From: JACVRW01 sp035650215
GTDB lineage: Bacteria; Actinomycetota; Thermoleophilia; Solirubrobacterales; Thermoleophilaceae
NCBI GenBank assembly: GCA_035650215.1
Contig: DASRIC010000054.1
Location: forward strand, 1-64,000
DNA length: 64,000 bases
Direction: 5' to 3'
The translations under genes and the position numbers were made by a program. The notes beneath the pieces were generated by a model. It was not told the origin of the DNA, did not search any database, and saw only the letters and a list, made by a program, of their open reading frames with translations. This document shows positions 26,069-34,823 of the stretch, in pieces. How positions within the stretch are numbered: the stretch's first letter is position 1; each line of letters opens with the position of its first letter.

Positions 26069-26628
26069 CGAGGAAGCTCCCAGTCGTACGTGTTACGCCT
26101 GAGCAGATCGATCAGTTCGGCACGGGCGCGGTGCAGCCGACCCTTCACGCTCCCGAGCGGCGTGTCCGTGACCTCCGCGATCTCGTCGTAGCTCAGTCCC
26201 TCGAGGTCGCGGAGCACGAGCACCGCGCGATGGGGCGCGGACAGGAGCCGCAGCTTCGCCTCCAGGCGATCGCGCCGCTCGTGTTCCTCGAGCGACTCCG
26301 CCGGCATGCGGTCGTAATCGGGATCCCGATCCTCGAGCGGCGCTTCCGTCGGGTCGACGGGCTCGGGCACTCGGCGGGCGATGTGGTTCAGCGCCGCGTT
26401 GTGCGTGATCCGCAGGAGCCAGCTTCGGAAAGGCGCATCGCCGCGGAAGCCGGAGAGCCGGTGAAACGCGCGCAGGAAGGCGTCCTGGGTCACGTCGTCG
26501 GCGTCGTCGCGGCCAACCGTTCGAGCGGCCACGCGATAGACCACGGGGCGGTGGCGCTCGACGAGTGTCTCGAACGCTACGAGCTCGCCCGCCACCGTTC
26601 GCTCGACCAAGTCGTGATCGGGGTCCAT
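26065..26628 (-). CDS. ECF-type RNA polymerase sigma factor
   Basis: The 187-residue protein has sigma region 2 at about 15-80 (VVYRVAARTVGRDDADDVTQ, then DAFLRAFHRLSGFRGDAPFR) and region 4 at about 125-180 (LRDLEGLSYDEIAEVTDTPL then GSVKGRLHRARAEL). The linker is acidic. ECF factors respond to envelope or chemical stress. ATG 26628 is chosen; the open frame runs 13 codons further upstream without a better start. It heads a three-gene leftward operon ending in a mechanosensitive channel and faces a second channel gene. Confidence 0.88.
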   Translation of the reverse strand: MDPDHDLVERTVAGELVAFETLVERHRPVVYRVAARTVGRDDADDVTQDAFLRAFHRLSGFRGDAPFRSWLLRITHNAALNHIARRVPEPVDPTEAPLEDRDPDYDRMPAESLEEHERRDRLEAKLRLLSAPHRAVLVLRDLEGLSYDEIAEVTDTPLGSVKGRLHRARAELIDLLRRNTYDWELPR

Positions 26629-26700
26629 CGCGCTGTGAGTACCCCTACGCGGCAGCTCTTGACACACATGTCACCCAAGGGGACAGCGCCCGGCCCCGAA

Positions 26701-26730
26701 GAGTTACAGCCTCCCGAAGTTCTGTAACTC
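26701..26730. promoter_or_regulatory. Inverted repeat between the divergent ECF and channel operons
   Basis: GAGTTACAG (26701-26709) and CTGTAACTC (26722-26730) form a perfect 9-base inverted repeat with a 12-base spacer. It sits in the 173-base gap between divergent starts 26628 and 26802, and could be a binding site for a dimeric regulator. No clear ECF-type promoter could be picked out by eye. Confidence 0.55.
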
Positions 26731-26801
26731 AGAGCGGGAGCCCCCTGTCTGGATGGGTGCAGCACGGATCCACCGTCAACCAAGGGAGAAGAGGATCAGC
26801 A

Positions 26802-27557
26802 ATGTTCACAGCCGCAGTCGAGATATCGGAGAGCATCCAGCAAGGCCTCGATGATCTGATCGGGTTCCTTCCAAGGCTGGTCGGCTTCTTGATCATCCTG
26901 CTGGTGGGGTATCTCATCGCCAAGGTGCTCCAGAAGGTGATCACCGTCGCCCTCGAGAAGATCGGGACGGATCGGGCGCTCACCGCCGGAGCAAGCGGGA
27001 CCTACGTGGAGCGGGTGATGCCCGATGCCTCGCCCTCGAGGGTGATCGGCAAGGTCGTGTTCTGGTTCGTGCTGCTCGGCGCGCTGTCGATCGCGATCAC
27101 CTCACTCGGCATCAACGCCCTGAACGACTTCCTGACGGACGTCTTCGGCTACCTGCCGAACGTGGTGGCGGCGATCCTCATCTTCGTGGTGGCCGGCGCG
27201 CTGGCGAGCTGGCTCGGCCGGGCGGCATCCAACCTGCTGGGTGACAGCCCCACCGGCAAGCTGGTGGCAACGGCTCTTCCCATCCTCGTGATGGCGGTTG
27301 CCGTGTTCATGATCCTGAACCAGCTTCGGATCGCCACCGACATCGTGACGATCACCTACGCGGCGCTCTTGGGAGCGGTGGCGCTTGGGATGGCCCTGGC
27401 CTTTGGCCTCGGCGGTCGCGACGTCGCGTCGCGGATGCTCGAGGACGCGTACGCCCGTGGCCAGCGGGAGCGGGCCGAGTCCGGCACGCGCTTCCAGCGC
27501 TCGCCCGATACGCCGGCGGCGCAGCCGACCAGCGAAAGCCGGCCGGCCGGAACGTAG
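26802..27557 (+). CDS. CmpX-like mechanosensitive channel protein
   Basis: The 251-residue membrane protein has three TM_helix-type repeats: an amphipathic lead and helix at residues 10-45, a second around 85-135 and a third near 160-215 that ends AFGLGGRDVASRML, the same motif as the gene at 25020. It stops there and lacks the MscS beta domain. The tail is Pro/Arg/Ser-rich. The strong GGGAGAAGAGGA stretch precedes ATG 26802. It is divergent from the sigma factor and followed by two small genes. Confidence 0.85.
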   Translation: MFTAAVEISESIQQGLDDLIGFLPRLVGFLIILLVGYLIAKVLQKVITVALEKIGTDRALTAGASGTYVERVMPDASPSRVIGKVVFWFVLLGALSIAITSLGINALNDFLTDVFGYLPNVVAAILIFVVAGALASWLGRAASNLLGDSPTGKLVATALPILVMAVAVFMILNQLRIATDIVTITYAALLGAVALGMALAFGLGGRDVASRMLEDAYARGQRERAESGTRFQRSPDTPAAQPTSESRPAGT

Positions 27558-27601
27558 ACCAACCAACCAGAGATCGAGACCAACGGAAGCGAGGGCAACC
27601 A

Positions 27602-27952
27602 ATGGCCAAGAACGTCGGAGAAACGCTGCGGGACTCGGTCAACCAGGTCGTGCAGCAGGCCGCCAGGAGTGTGACCCACGACGACCGGCGCCGCACAGCG
27701 CGCCGGTCGGGTATGCGCGGAATGGCCCTAGGAGCGGGCCTCGTCGCGCTGCCGCTGGCGGCGAAGGCCGCGAGCGGCCCGATCAAGCGCAGGGTCGCCG
27801 TGGGCGCAGCGAAGCAGACCGCAAAGGCGCCGGCTCGGGCAGCAAAGAAGTCCACTCGCGCCGCGACGAAGCCGGCCCGGGGCGCGGCGAAGAAGCCGGC
27901 TCGGGCCGCGAAGAAGCCGGCTCGGGCCCGTAGCCGATCCGGGAAGGGCTGA
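27602..27952 (+). CDS. Small membrane protein with a histone H1-like Lys/Ala tail
   Basis: The 116-residue protein has an N-terminal helix (KNVGETLRDSVNQVVQQAAR), a short hydrophobic segment at 38-57 (SGMRGMALGAGLVALPLAAK) and about 50 residues of AKKPAR-type repeats. The basic tail resembles histone H1 or HupB C-termini and could bind nucleic acid or acidic polymers. Its function is not known. It sits 44 bases after the channel gene and 4 bases before the 37-residue ORF. Confidence 0.65.
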   Translation: MAKNVGETLRDSVNQVVQQAARSVTHDDRRRTARRSGMRGMALGAGLVALPLAAKAASGPIKRRVAVGAAKQTAKAPARAAKKSTRAATKPARGAAKKPARAAKKPARARSRSGKG

Positions 27953-27956
27953 ACCG

Positions 27957-28070
27957 ATGGGACTGCTCCGCGGCCTGTTCAAAGCGGTCGGAGGGCTGCT
28001 CGCCGGGGTGGCGGGCCTGATTCAGGGCCTAGTCCAGGGCTTAGGACGCCTCCTCCGCAGACTGGTGTAG
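27957..28070 (+). CDS. 37-residue hydrophobic, cationic peptide
   Basis: A 38-codon ORF (ATG 27957, TAG 28068-28070). The product is Gly/Leu/Val-rich with a Phe-Lys near the start, one hydrophobic helix (about residues 9-30) and an Arg-rich end (RLLRRLV). Gly recurs at 3- to 4-residue intervals, suggesting helix packing or membrane insertion. A GGGAAGGG lies 9 bases upstream. It follows the H1-tailed gene by 4 bases, so it is probably translated as part of the channel operon. No family match is claimed. Confidence 0.55.
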   Translation: MGLLRGLFKAVGGLLAGVAGLIQGLVQGLGRLLRRLV

Positions 28071-28080
28071 ACGAGCTCCA

Positions 28081-28920
28081 TCACGCGTCGCGCGGTGCCA
28101 CCGAGGCGCCGCGCGACGCCCCCGCGCTCGCCGCCGCCACAAGCAGGATCGCCACGATCTCGCGCGCGCTCAGGTCCTCGCCCAGGACGACGAAGCCCGC
28201 CAGGACGCCGGCGGCGGGCTCGAGTGACATCAGCGTGCCGAACACCCTGGTGGGCATCCGCCGCAGCGCCTCCATCTCGAGCCCGTACGGGATCGCCGAC
28301 GAGAGCAGCGCCACGCCCATCGCCACCGCCAGCACCGCCGGCTCGGCCAGCTCGGCCCCGCCACGCGCGACGCCCACCGGTGTGAGCACCACGGCGCCGA
28401 CCACCATCGCGAGCGCGAGTCCGTCGCCGCCCTGGAATACGCGCCCCACCCGCGCGCTCAGCAGGATGTAGGCCGCCCAGAACCCGCCGGCCATCAGCGC
28501 CAGGCCCGCGCCGACGAGGTCGAGGCCTCCGGACCCGAAGTCCGAAAGCAGCACGATGCCGAGCGCGGCCAAGCCCACCCAGACCAGGTCGACGGCGCTG
28601 CGCGAGCCCGCCACCGCCACCCCGAGCGGTCCCACGAACTCGAGCGTGACCGCCACCCCGAGCGGGATACGCTCGAGCGAGGCGTAGAACGACAGGTTCA
28701 TGGCCGCCAGCACGATCCCGAAGGTCACCAGCAGCGGCAGCGCCCGCCGCGAGGGCATGCGCAACGACGGCCGGAAGACCAGCATCAGTGCAATCGCGGC
28801 GAACAGCACGCGCAGGAACACGGCGCCGGCCACGCCCACCTCGTCGAAGAGGCCCTTGGCGAGGGCGGCGCCGAACTGCACGGAGCAGATCCCGACGATT
28901 ACGAGGAGCACGGGCGGCAC
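28081..28920 (-). CDS. EamA (DMT superfamily) transporter
   Basis: The 279-residue protein has ten hydrophobic segments in two EamA halves, with the typical MNLSFYASLERIPLGVAVTL in the first half and GTLMSLEPAAGVLAGFVVLG in the second. This signature is common to RhtA-like exporters of amino acids or metabolites. It starts with GTG 28920, 17 bases from the divergent aldolase-like gene. The direction and substrate are inferred only from the family. Confidence 0.85.
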   Translation of the reverse strand: MPPVLLVIVGICSVQFGAALAKGLFDEVGVAGAVFLRVLFAAIALMLVFRPSLRMPSRRALPLLVTFGIVLAAMNLSFYASLERIPLGVAVTLEFVGPLGVAVAGSRSAVDLVWVGLAALGIVLLSDFGSGGLDLVGAGLALMAGGFWAAYILLSARVGRVFQGGDGLALAMVVGAVVLTPVGVARGGAELAEPAVLAVAMGVALLSSAIPYGLEMEALRRMPTRVFGTLMSLEPAAGVLAGFVVLGEDLSAREIVAILLVAAASAGASRGASVAPRDA

Positions 28921-28937
28921 GCGGCGATAATGCCGGG

Positions 28938-30158
28938 ATGGCCGTTTCGGAGGTCTCCACCGCGCCTGCGCGCCCGCGCACCTACGAGGAGCTCGAGGCG
29001 ATCTTCGCCGGCGTGGACGCGCCGTTCGCGTTCGTGGACATGGACGCGCTTCGGTCGAACGCCCGCGAGATGCTCGGCCGCGCCCGCGGGGTGCCGATCC
29101 GGGTGGCGAGCAAGTCGGTGCGCTGCCGCCCGCTGCTCGAGGCGATCCTCGAAACGGCGGGATTTCAGGGCCTGATGACCTTCACGCTCAGCGAGTCGCT
29201 CTGGCTCCACGGGCACGGCCTCCACGACCTGCTGCTCGCCTATCCGAGCGCCGACCGCGCCGCGCTGGCCGAGCTGGCCGGGCTCGACCCCGAACGCGCG
29301 CCGATCGTGATGGTGGACTCCGTGAGCCAGCTCGACTTCATCGAGGGCGCGGTCGGCGCCGAAGCCGGGCGGATCAGGGTCTGCATCGAGCTCGACACGG
29401 GCTGGTGGCCGCTCGGCGGGCGGCTCAAGGTGGGCGCCAAACGCTCGCCGCTGCGCACACCGGCCGAGGCGCGCGCGCTGGCGGTCGAGATCGCGAGACG
29501 CCCCGGCTTCGAGCTGTCGGCCCTGATGGGCTACGAGGCCCACATAGCCGGCCTGGGCGACCGCCCGCTGGGAAAAGCGTTGCAGGCGCCCCTGATCCGG
29601 GCAATGAAGCGCCGCTCCGCCGCGGAGATCGCCGAGCGCCGCGCCGCGGTGGTGGCGGCGGTGCGCGAGGTAGCGCCGCTCGAGATCGTGAACGGCGGCG
29701 GCACGGGCAGCATCCACAGCACGCGTGAGGAATCGGTGGTCACCGAGATCACCGCCGGATCCGGCTTCTTCGCGCCAACGCTGTTCGATCGCTATGCGTC
29801 GTTCAGCCTCACGCCGGCCGCGATGTTCGCAATGCCGGTGGTGCGACGCCCGAGCGGCGGCGTGGCCACGCTGCTCGGTGGCGGCTACCACGCCTCCGGC
29901 GCCGCGGGCCCGGACCGGCTGCCCGCCCCCTACCTGCCGGGCGGCCTGCGGCTCGACCCGCAGGAGGGCGCCGGCGAGGTGCAGACGCCCGTAATCGGGG
30001 CCGCCGCCGCTAGCCTGCGGGTCGGCGACGACGTCTATCTGCGTCACGCCAAAGCAGGCGAGCTGTGCGAGCGATTCAACAGCCTCTACCTCGTGCGCGG
30101 CGACGAGATCGTCGACGAGGTGCCCACCTACCGCGGCGAGGGCCGCTGCGAGCTGTAG
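28938..30158 (+). CDS. PLP-dependent amino acid deaminase/aldolase (alanine racemase-fold)
   Basis: The 406-residue protein has an alanine-racemase-type N-terminal barrel: FAFVDMDALRSNAREML, then the PLP Lys in PIRVASKSVRCRP, and CIELDTGWWPLGGRLKVGAK. The C-terminal part (LPGGLRLDPQEGAGEVQTP) fits D-threonine aldolase/D-serine dehydratase-like proteins. It probably acts on a hydroxy-amino acid. ATG 28938 starts it. The next gene is 48 bases on, with no clear link in function. Confidence 0.8.
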   Translation: MAVSEVSTAPARPRTYEELEAIFAGVDAPFAFVDMDALRSNAREMLGRARGVPIRVASKSVRCRPLLEAILETAGFQGLMTFTLSESLWLHGHGLHDLLLAYPSADRAALAELAGLDPERAPIVMVDSVSQLDFIEGAVGAEAGRIRVCIELDTGWWPLGGRLKVGAKRSPLRTPAEARALAVEIARRPGFELSALMGYEAHIAGLGDRPLGKALQAPLIRAMKRRSAAEIAERRAAVVAAVREVAPLEIVNGGGTGSIHSTREESVVTEITAGSGFFAPTLFDRYASFSLTPAAMFAMPVVRRPSGGVATLLGGGYHASGAAGPDRLPAPYLPGGLRLDPQEGAGEVQTPVIGAAAASLRVGDDVYLRHAKAGELCERFNSLYLVRGDEIVDEVPTYRGEGRCEL

Positions 30159-30205
30159 GCATCATCCCTCCGCAACCGCGCCCGCACCGGGGTGTTGGAG
30201 AACAG

Positions 30206-31942
30206 GTGCGTCGACTCGCTGCTCCCCTCATGCTGCTCGCGCTGGCCGGCCTCGCCCTGGCAGCCGTCCCCGCCTCCGCGCAGGACACCCGTCCCAACGT
30301 CGTCGTCGTGATGACGGACGACCAGACGGCTACGTCGCTCGCCAGCATGCCTCTGGTGAACGGCCTGCTGGCGGCCGACGGCACGAACTTCACCCAGACG
30401 GTCGCGAGCTTCCCGCTCTGCTGCCCGAGCCGCGCGACCAACCTCACCGGCCAGTACGCGCACAACCACGGGGTGCTCCACAACGCCGGGCTCTTCGGCG
30501 GCATGGATGCGCTCGACCACACGAACACGATGCCGGTCTGGCTCAGCGCGGCCGGCTACCGCACCATGCACATCGGGCGCTACCTGAACGGCTACGAGAT
30601 GCGGCACGGGATCCCGTTCGGCTGGACCGACTGGCACGGGAGCCCGCATTCGGGCGCGTTCAACTACGCGAGCTGGAAGGTGAACGAGAATGGCGTGCTG
30701 CGCTCCTATCCGAGTCCCGACCGGCCCGACGACTACCTCACCGACTTCCAGACGCGCCGCGCCGTCGAGCTGATCGAGGACGCCGCCCCGGCGGCCAGCC
30801 CGTTCTACCTGTCGCTCTGGTACACGGCGCCCCACCGCGGCGCCCCCCGCGACCCCGACGACCCGCCCCGGCCGGGCACGCCCTCCCCGGCTCCGCGCCA
30901 CCGCGACGCGTTCGCCGGCCAGTCGATGCCGCGCCCGCCGAACTTCAACGAGGCGAACATGTACGACAAGCCGCAGGTGGTGGCCGACCGCCCGCGGTTC
31001 ACGCCGGAGCTCACCGCCGCGGTCGAGGAGAACTGGCGCCAGGAGTTCGAGAGCCTGATGTCGGTGGACGAGGGCGTGGCCCAGATCGTGGATGCCCTGC
31101 GCCGCACCGGCGAGCTCGAGAACACGCTCATCGTCTACACCTCGGACAACGGCTTCATGCACGGCGAGCACCGGGCGCTCGCCGAGAAGGTGCTGCCCTA
31201 CGAGCCCTCGATCCGGATCCCGCTCGTGATGCGCGGGCCCGGCATTCCGCGCGGCCGGGTCGACCCCCGGCTCGTGACCAACATCGACGTGCCGGCCACG
31301 ATCCTCGACGCCACGGGAGTGTCGCCGGGCCGCCCCCAGGACGGCCGCTCGCTGCTCGACCTGGTGGCCGACGCCGGTGAGGAGTGGGGCCGCGACATCC
31401 TGATCGAGAACGGCAACGGCGCGAACGGCGTGCCGACCTACAGGGGGATCCGCACCTACCGCTTTCTCTTCGTCGATCACCGGACGACCGGCGAGCGCGA
31501 GCTCTACGACCTGGTGGAGGATCCATTCCAGCTCCAGAGCGTTGACGGCCAGGACCGCTACCGCCAGGTGCAGCGCGACTTCGTGACCCGCCTGCGCACC
31601 CTGCGCACGTGCGCGGGCGCCTCCTGCCAGACCCATCCGCGTCTCAAGCTCGTGGTGAGCTCGGGCGGGCGCCCGCTGAGCGGCTGCGTGCGGAACGGGC
31701 TGGTGGTGAGGCTGCGCGGGTCCAAGCGCGACCGGCCGCTCAGCGCCGACTTCCTCGTGGGCCACCGGCGCGTCGCGAGCGTGCACGGAGACCTGCTCGC
31801 CCCCGGCCGTCCGGCGGCGCTCGTGAAGGAGGTGCGGGCCGGTGCTCTCCGGCGCCATGGCCGCTTCCGCCTGCGCGTGCGCGCGGAGACCGAGGACGGG
31901 CGCCGCTACACGCTCGACCGAACGCTGCGCGCCTGCCGATGA
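30206..31942 (+). CDS. Secreted sulfatase 1 (formylglycine type)
   Basis: The 578-residue protein starts at GTG 30206 with a Sec signal peptide (about 25 residues, ending VPASAQ). The metal site is VVVVMTDDQT; the formylglycine motif is the first Cys of CCPSR in FPLCCPSRATNLTG. TSDNGFMHGEHRALAEKVLP and RIPLVMRGPG follow. It resembles N-acetylglucosamine-6-sulfatase-like arylsulfatases. A C-terminal extension of about 110 residues holds four Cys and looks beta-rich. Activity needs formylglycine-generating enzyme, not present here. It overlaps sulfatase 2 (ATGA). Confidence 0.88.
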   Translation: MRRLAAPLMLLALAGLALAAVPASAQDTRPNVVVVMTDDQTATSLASMPLVNGLLAADGTNFTQTVASFPLCCPSRATNLTGQYAHNHGVLHNAGLFGGMDALDHTNTMPVWLSAAGYRTMHIGRYLNGYEMRHGIPFGWTDWHGSPHSGAFNYASWKVNENGVLRSYPSPDRPDDYLTDFQTRRAVELIEDAAPAASPFYLSLWYTAPHRGAPRDPDDPPRPGTPSPAPRHRDAFAGQSMPRPPNFNEANMYDKPQVVADRPRFTPELTAAVEENWRQEFESLMSVDEGVAQIVDALRRTGELENTLIVYTSDNGFMHGEHRALAEKVLPYEPSIRIPLVMRGPGIPRGRVDPRLVTNIDVPATILDATGVSPGRPQDGRSLLDLVADAGEEWGRDILIENGNGANGVPTYRGIRTYRFLFVDHRTTGERELYDLVEDPFQLQSVDGQDRYRQVQRDFVTRLRTLRTCAGASCQTHPRLKLVVSSGGRPLSGCVRNGLVVRLRGSKRDRPLSADFLVGHRRVASVHGDLLAPGRPAALVKEVRAGALRRHGRFRLRVRAETEDGRRYTLDRTLRACR

Positions 31943-33582
31943 TCGGCGCGGCGCTGCTCGCCGCCGCGTCGCTGGCGGTCGCGCCGGCCGCCTCGTCCGA
32001 AGCTCCCAACGTGGTCCTCGTGATGACCGACGACCAGACGGTCGAGTCGATGCGCGTGATGGAGGGGGTGCAGCGCTCGCTCGCCGACCAGGGCACGACC
32101 TTCGAGCGCTCGTTCGTCACGAACCCGCTCTGCTGCCCGTCGCGCGCGTCGGTCTTCACGGGCCAGTACGCGCACAACCACGGCGTGCAGGGCAACCGGC
32201 CGCCGGAGGGCGGCTACCGGCGGCTCGGCAAGCGCGAGTGGCTGCCGGTCTGGCTCGACCGCGCCGGCTACCAGACCGTCCACATCGGCAAGTTCCTGAA
32301 CGGCTACGGCACCGGCGCCACCGCCACCGAGGTGCCCCCCGGCTGGGACGAGTGGTACACGTCGATCGACCCCTCCACCTACAGCTTCACGAACTACACC
32401 CTCAACGAGAACGGCGTCCTCCACACCTACCCGACCTACTCGACCGACGACTACACGGCGCGGGCGGTGTCGGTGGTCGAGCGGATGAGCGAGACGCCGA
32501 CGCCGTTCTTCCTGTCGGTGGCGTACCTCGCCCCGCACGCCGGCCGCCCAGCCGATCCCGATGATCTGCCCGGGATCCCCACGCCGTCGCCTGCCGCCCG
32601 CCACGTGGACCGCTTCAAGGGCGTCCCTGCGCCGGCGGGCCCGGCATACAACGAGGCGGACGTGTCGGACAAACCAAGCTTCATACGCGCGCGGGCGCCG
32701 ATCGGCGCCGGGCTCGCCGCCGCGATCGACGAGAACTACAGCCAGGAGCTCGAGTCGCTCCTGGCCGTCGACGAGGGGGTCGTGGCGATCGTGAACGCGC
32801 TCGCCGCGGAGGGCGAGCTCGACAACACCCTGTTCGTCTACACCTCCGACAACGGCTTCTTCCACGGCGAGCACCGCTTCCCGAACGGCAAGGTGGCGGT
32901 GTACGAGCCATCGATCCGCGTGCCGCTGATCATGCGCGGGCCTGGCGTGCCCGCCGGGGAGCGGCGGCGCCAGCTCGTCACGAACGCGGACCTCGCGCCA
33001 ACCATCCTCGACGCCGCCGGCGCCGTGGCGGCCGGGAGGCTCGAGGACGGGCGCTCGCTGTTTCCCCTGCTGGACGATCCGGGCCGCGAATGGGGACGCG
33101 ACCTGCTGATCGAGGGCTCGGTCGGGTTCAACCAGCCGGCCTACGACGCCCTTCGTACGTACCGCTACACCTACGTGGAGCACGCGAACGGCGAGCGCGA
33201 GCTGTATGACCTCGAGCTCGACCCGCACCAGCTCCAGAGCGTGCACGCCGACCCGGGCTACGCCGTGATCCAGGCCGAGCTGGCCGGGCGGCTCCTGGGC
33301 CTGAAGAACTGTGCCGGCCGCTCCTGCCGCGAGCGCCCAGACGTGCGCCTGACGCTGCAGGGCTGCCGCGCGCGCGTATCGGGGCTGGGGATCGAGAAGG
33401 TGAGCTTCCGCAGCGCCGGGCGGGCACGCGACGTGCGCGGCCCGTTCCGCGCCCGGGTGAGCGGGGCGCGCCTGCGCACCCGGGTACGCACGGTCGACGG
33501 GCGCGTGGTGACGCTCGACCGGCGGCTGCCGTCGGGCTGCCGCTCTCAGCCGCCGACCGGCCCGAGCACGCGGCGCAGGTAG
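31939..33582 (+). CDS. Secreted sulfatase 2 (tandem paralogue)
   Basis: The 547-residue paralogue of the previous gene has a signal peptide (LLAAASLAVAPAAS), VVLVMTDDQT, the CCPSR formylglycine motif in NPLCCPSRASVFTG, and TSDNGFFHGEHRFPNGKVAV. The C-terminal Cys-containing extension is shared but shorter. ATG 31939 overlaps the stop of sulfatase 1, so the two arose by tandem duplication and are co-translated. The substrate is probably a sulfated sugar or polysaccharide. The last 37 bases overlap the convergent oxidase. Confidence 0.88.
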   Translation: MIGAALLAAASLAVAPAASSEAPNVVLVMTDDQTVESMRVMEGVQRSLADQGTTFERSFVTNPLCCPSRASVFTGQYAHNHGVQGNRPPEGGYRRLGKREWLPVWLDRAGYQTVHIGKFLNGYGTGATATEVPPGWDEWYTSIDPSTYSFTNYTLNENGVLHTYPTYSTDDYTARAVSVVERMSETPTPFFLSVAYLAPHAGRPADPDDLPGIPTPSPAARHVDRFKGVPAPAGPAYNEADVSDKPSFIRARAPIGAGLAAAIDENYSQELESLLAVDEGVVAIVNALAAEGELDNTLFVYTSDNGFFHGEHRFPNGKVAVYEPSIRVPLIMRGPGVPAGERRRQLVTNADLAPTILDAAGAVAAGRLEDGRSLFPLLDDPGREWGRDLLIEGSVGFNQPAYDALRTYRYTYVEHANGERELYDLELDPHQLQSVHADPGYAVIQAELAGRLLGLKNCAGRSCRERPDVRLTLQGCRARVSGLGIEKVSFRSAGRARDVRGPFRARVSGARLRTRVRTVDGRVVTLDRRLPSGCRSQPPTGPSTRRR

Positions 33583-34823
33583 TCGTTCTCGAAGCGGCCC
33601 TCGGGGTCGAAGCGCCGGCGCGCGGCGGCGAAGCGCTCCCACTCGGGATAGCGCGGCGCAAGCGTGGCGGCGGTCTGGTAGTGACGCTTTCCCCAGTGCG
33701 GGCGGCCGCCGTACTCGTCCATGATCGCCTCCACCGCGCGGAAGTAGGTCTCGAACTCCATGCCCCGGTACTGGTGGACGGCGATGTAGGCGGTTGCGCG
33801 TTCGTGGGCGGTCGAGAGCAGCGCGTCGTCCGCGGCCGTCACGCGCAGCTCGATCGGGAAGCCGATCGGCAGCCGGCGGCGCTCGATGAGGGCGAGCACG
33901 CGCTCGAGCGCCTCGGCGGCGCGCTCGCGCGGGACGGCGTACTCCATCTCGGTGAAGCGCACGATCCGCGTGTTCGCGTACACGCGGTTGCTCGCGTCGA
34001 GGTGCTCGGCCGCGCCGAGGAGCGACGCGAGGCGCCGGTTGAGCCACGGGATCGCCGCCGGAGCGAGACGCCCGGCGCGGCAGAACAGCCCGAGCACGGC
34101 GTTCTCCAGCACCACGTCACGGAGGAACGCCTCCGCCCGTCCCGGCGGGCGCGGCTCGCTGTCGGTGCGCTCGGAGGTGAGCGTGAGGGCCCGGCGCGTG
34201 TATGGCATCACGAACGCCTCCCAGTGGTCGTTCGCGTCGACCAGCTCATCGAGGCGCGGCAGCACGTCGTCGATCGCGCGCGGCTCGTCGAGCCGGTGGA
34301 TCGTGAAGGCGGGCACGCAGCGCAGCGTGACGGCGGAGAACGCCCCCAGGGCACCGAGCGATACCCGCGCCGCCCGCAGGTCGTCCCCGCCGGTCAGCTC
34401 GCGCGGCTCGCCGCTGCCGTCGACCAGCCGGACGCCCACCACGCGCGAGGACAGGTTTCCGAAGCGGCCGCCGGTCCCGTGAGTTGCAGTCGAGAGCGCG
34501 CCCGCGAGCGTCTGCTGGTCCACGTCGCCCTGGTTCTCCATCGCGAGCCCGCGTAGCCGCAGCTGCTCGCCCAGCTCGCGCAGGGTGATGCCGGCCTCGA
34601 CGGTCACGTCGTCGCCGTCGACGTCGAGGATGCGCCGCATCCGCGACATGTCGATCATCACGCCGTCCGTGCAGGCGATGTCCGTGAAGGAATGGCCCGC
34701 CCCGGCGACCTTCACCCGCTGGGCGCCGCGTACGGCGCGCGCGAGCTCCTCTTCGGAGGTCGGCCGCTCGATTCGCTCCGGAGCGCAGCGCTGCTCCCGA
34801 GCCCAATTGCTCCAGGATGCCAC
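33546..34823 (-). CDS. FAD-binding aldonolactone oxidase (L-gulonolactone/D-arabinono-lactone type)
   Basis: About 425 residues. The N-domain is a VAO-type FAD fold: VKVAGAGHSFTDIACTDGVM and LAGALSTATHGTGGRFGNLS (the His is the usual flavin-linking position). The C-domain ends HWGKRHYQTAATLAPRYPEW and DPEGRFENDYLRRVLGP, the ALO family signature. It oxidises a sugar lactone. GTG 34823 is preferred because it fits family N-termini (ASWSNWAREQ). That codon and the 33 bases before it lie in palindromic element A; GTG 34856 would read through the element. Confidence 0.85.
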   Translation of the reverse strand: MASWSNWAREQRCAPERIERPTSEEELARAVRGAQRVKVAGAGHSFTDIACTDGVMIDMSRMRRILDVDGDDVTVEAGITLRELGEQLRLRGLAMENQGDVDQQTLAGALSTATHGTGGRFGNLSSRVVGVRLVDGSGEPRELTGGDDLRAARVSLGALGAFSAVTLRCVPAFTIHRLDEPRAIDDVLPRLDELVDANDHWEAFVMPYTRRALTLTSERTDSEPRPPGRAEAFLRDVVLENAVLGLFCRAGRLAPAAIPWLNRRLASLLGAAEHLDASNRVYANTRIVRFTEMEYAVPRERAAEALERVLALIERRRLPIGFPIELRVTAADDALLSTAHERATAYIAVHQYRGMEFETYFRAVEAIMDEYGGRPHWGKRHYQTAATLAPRYPEWERFAAARRRFDPEGRFENDYLRRVLGPVGG

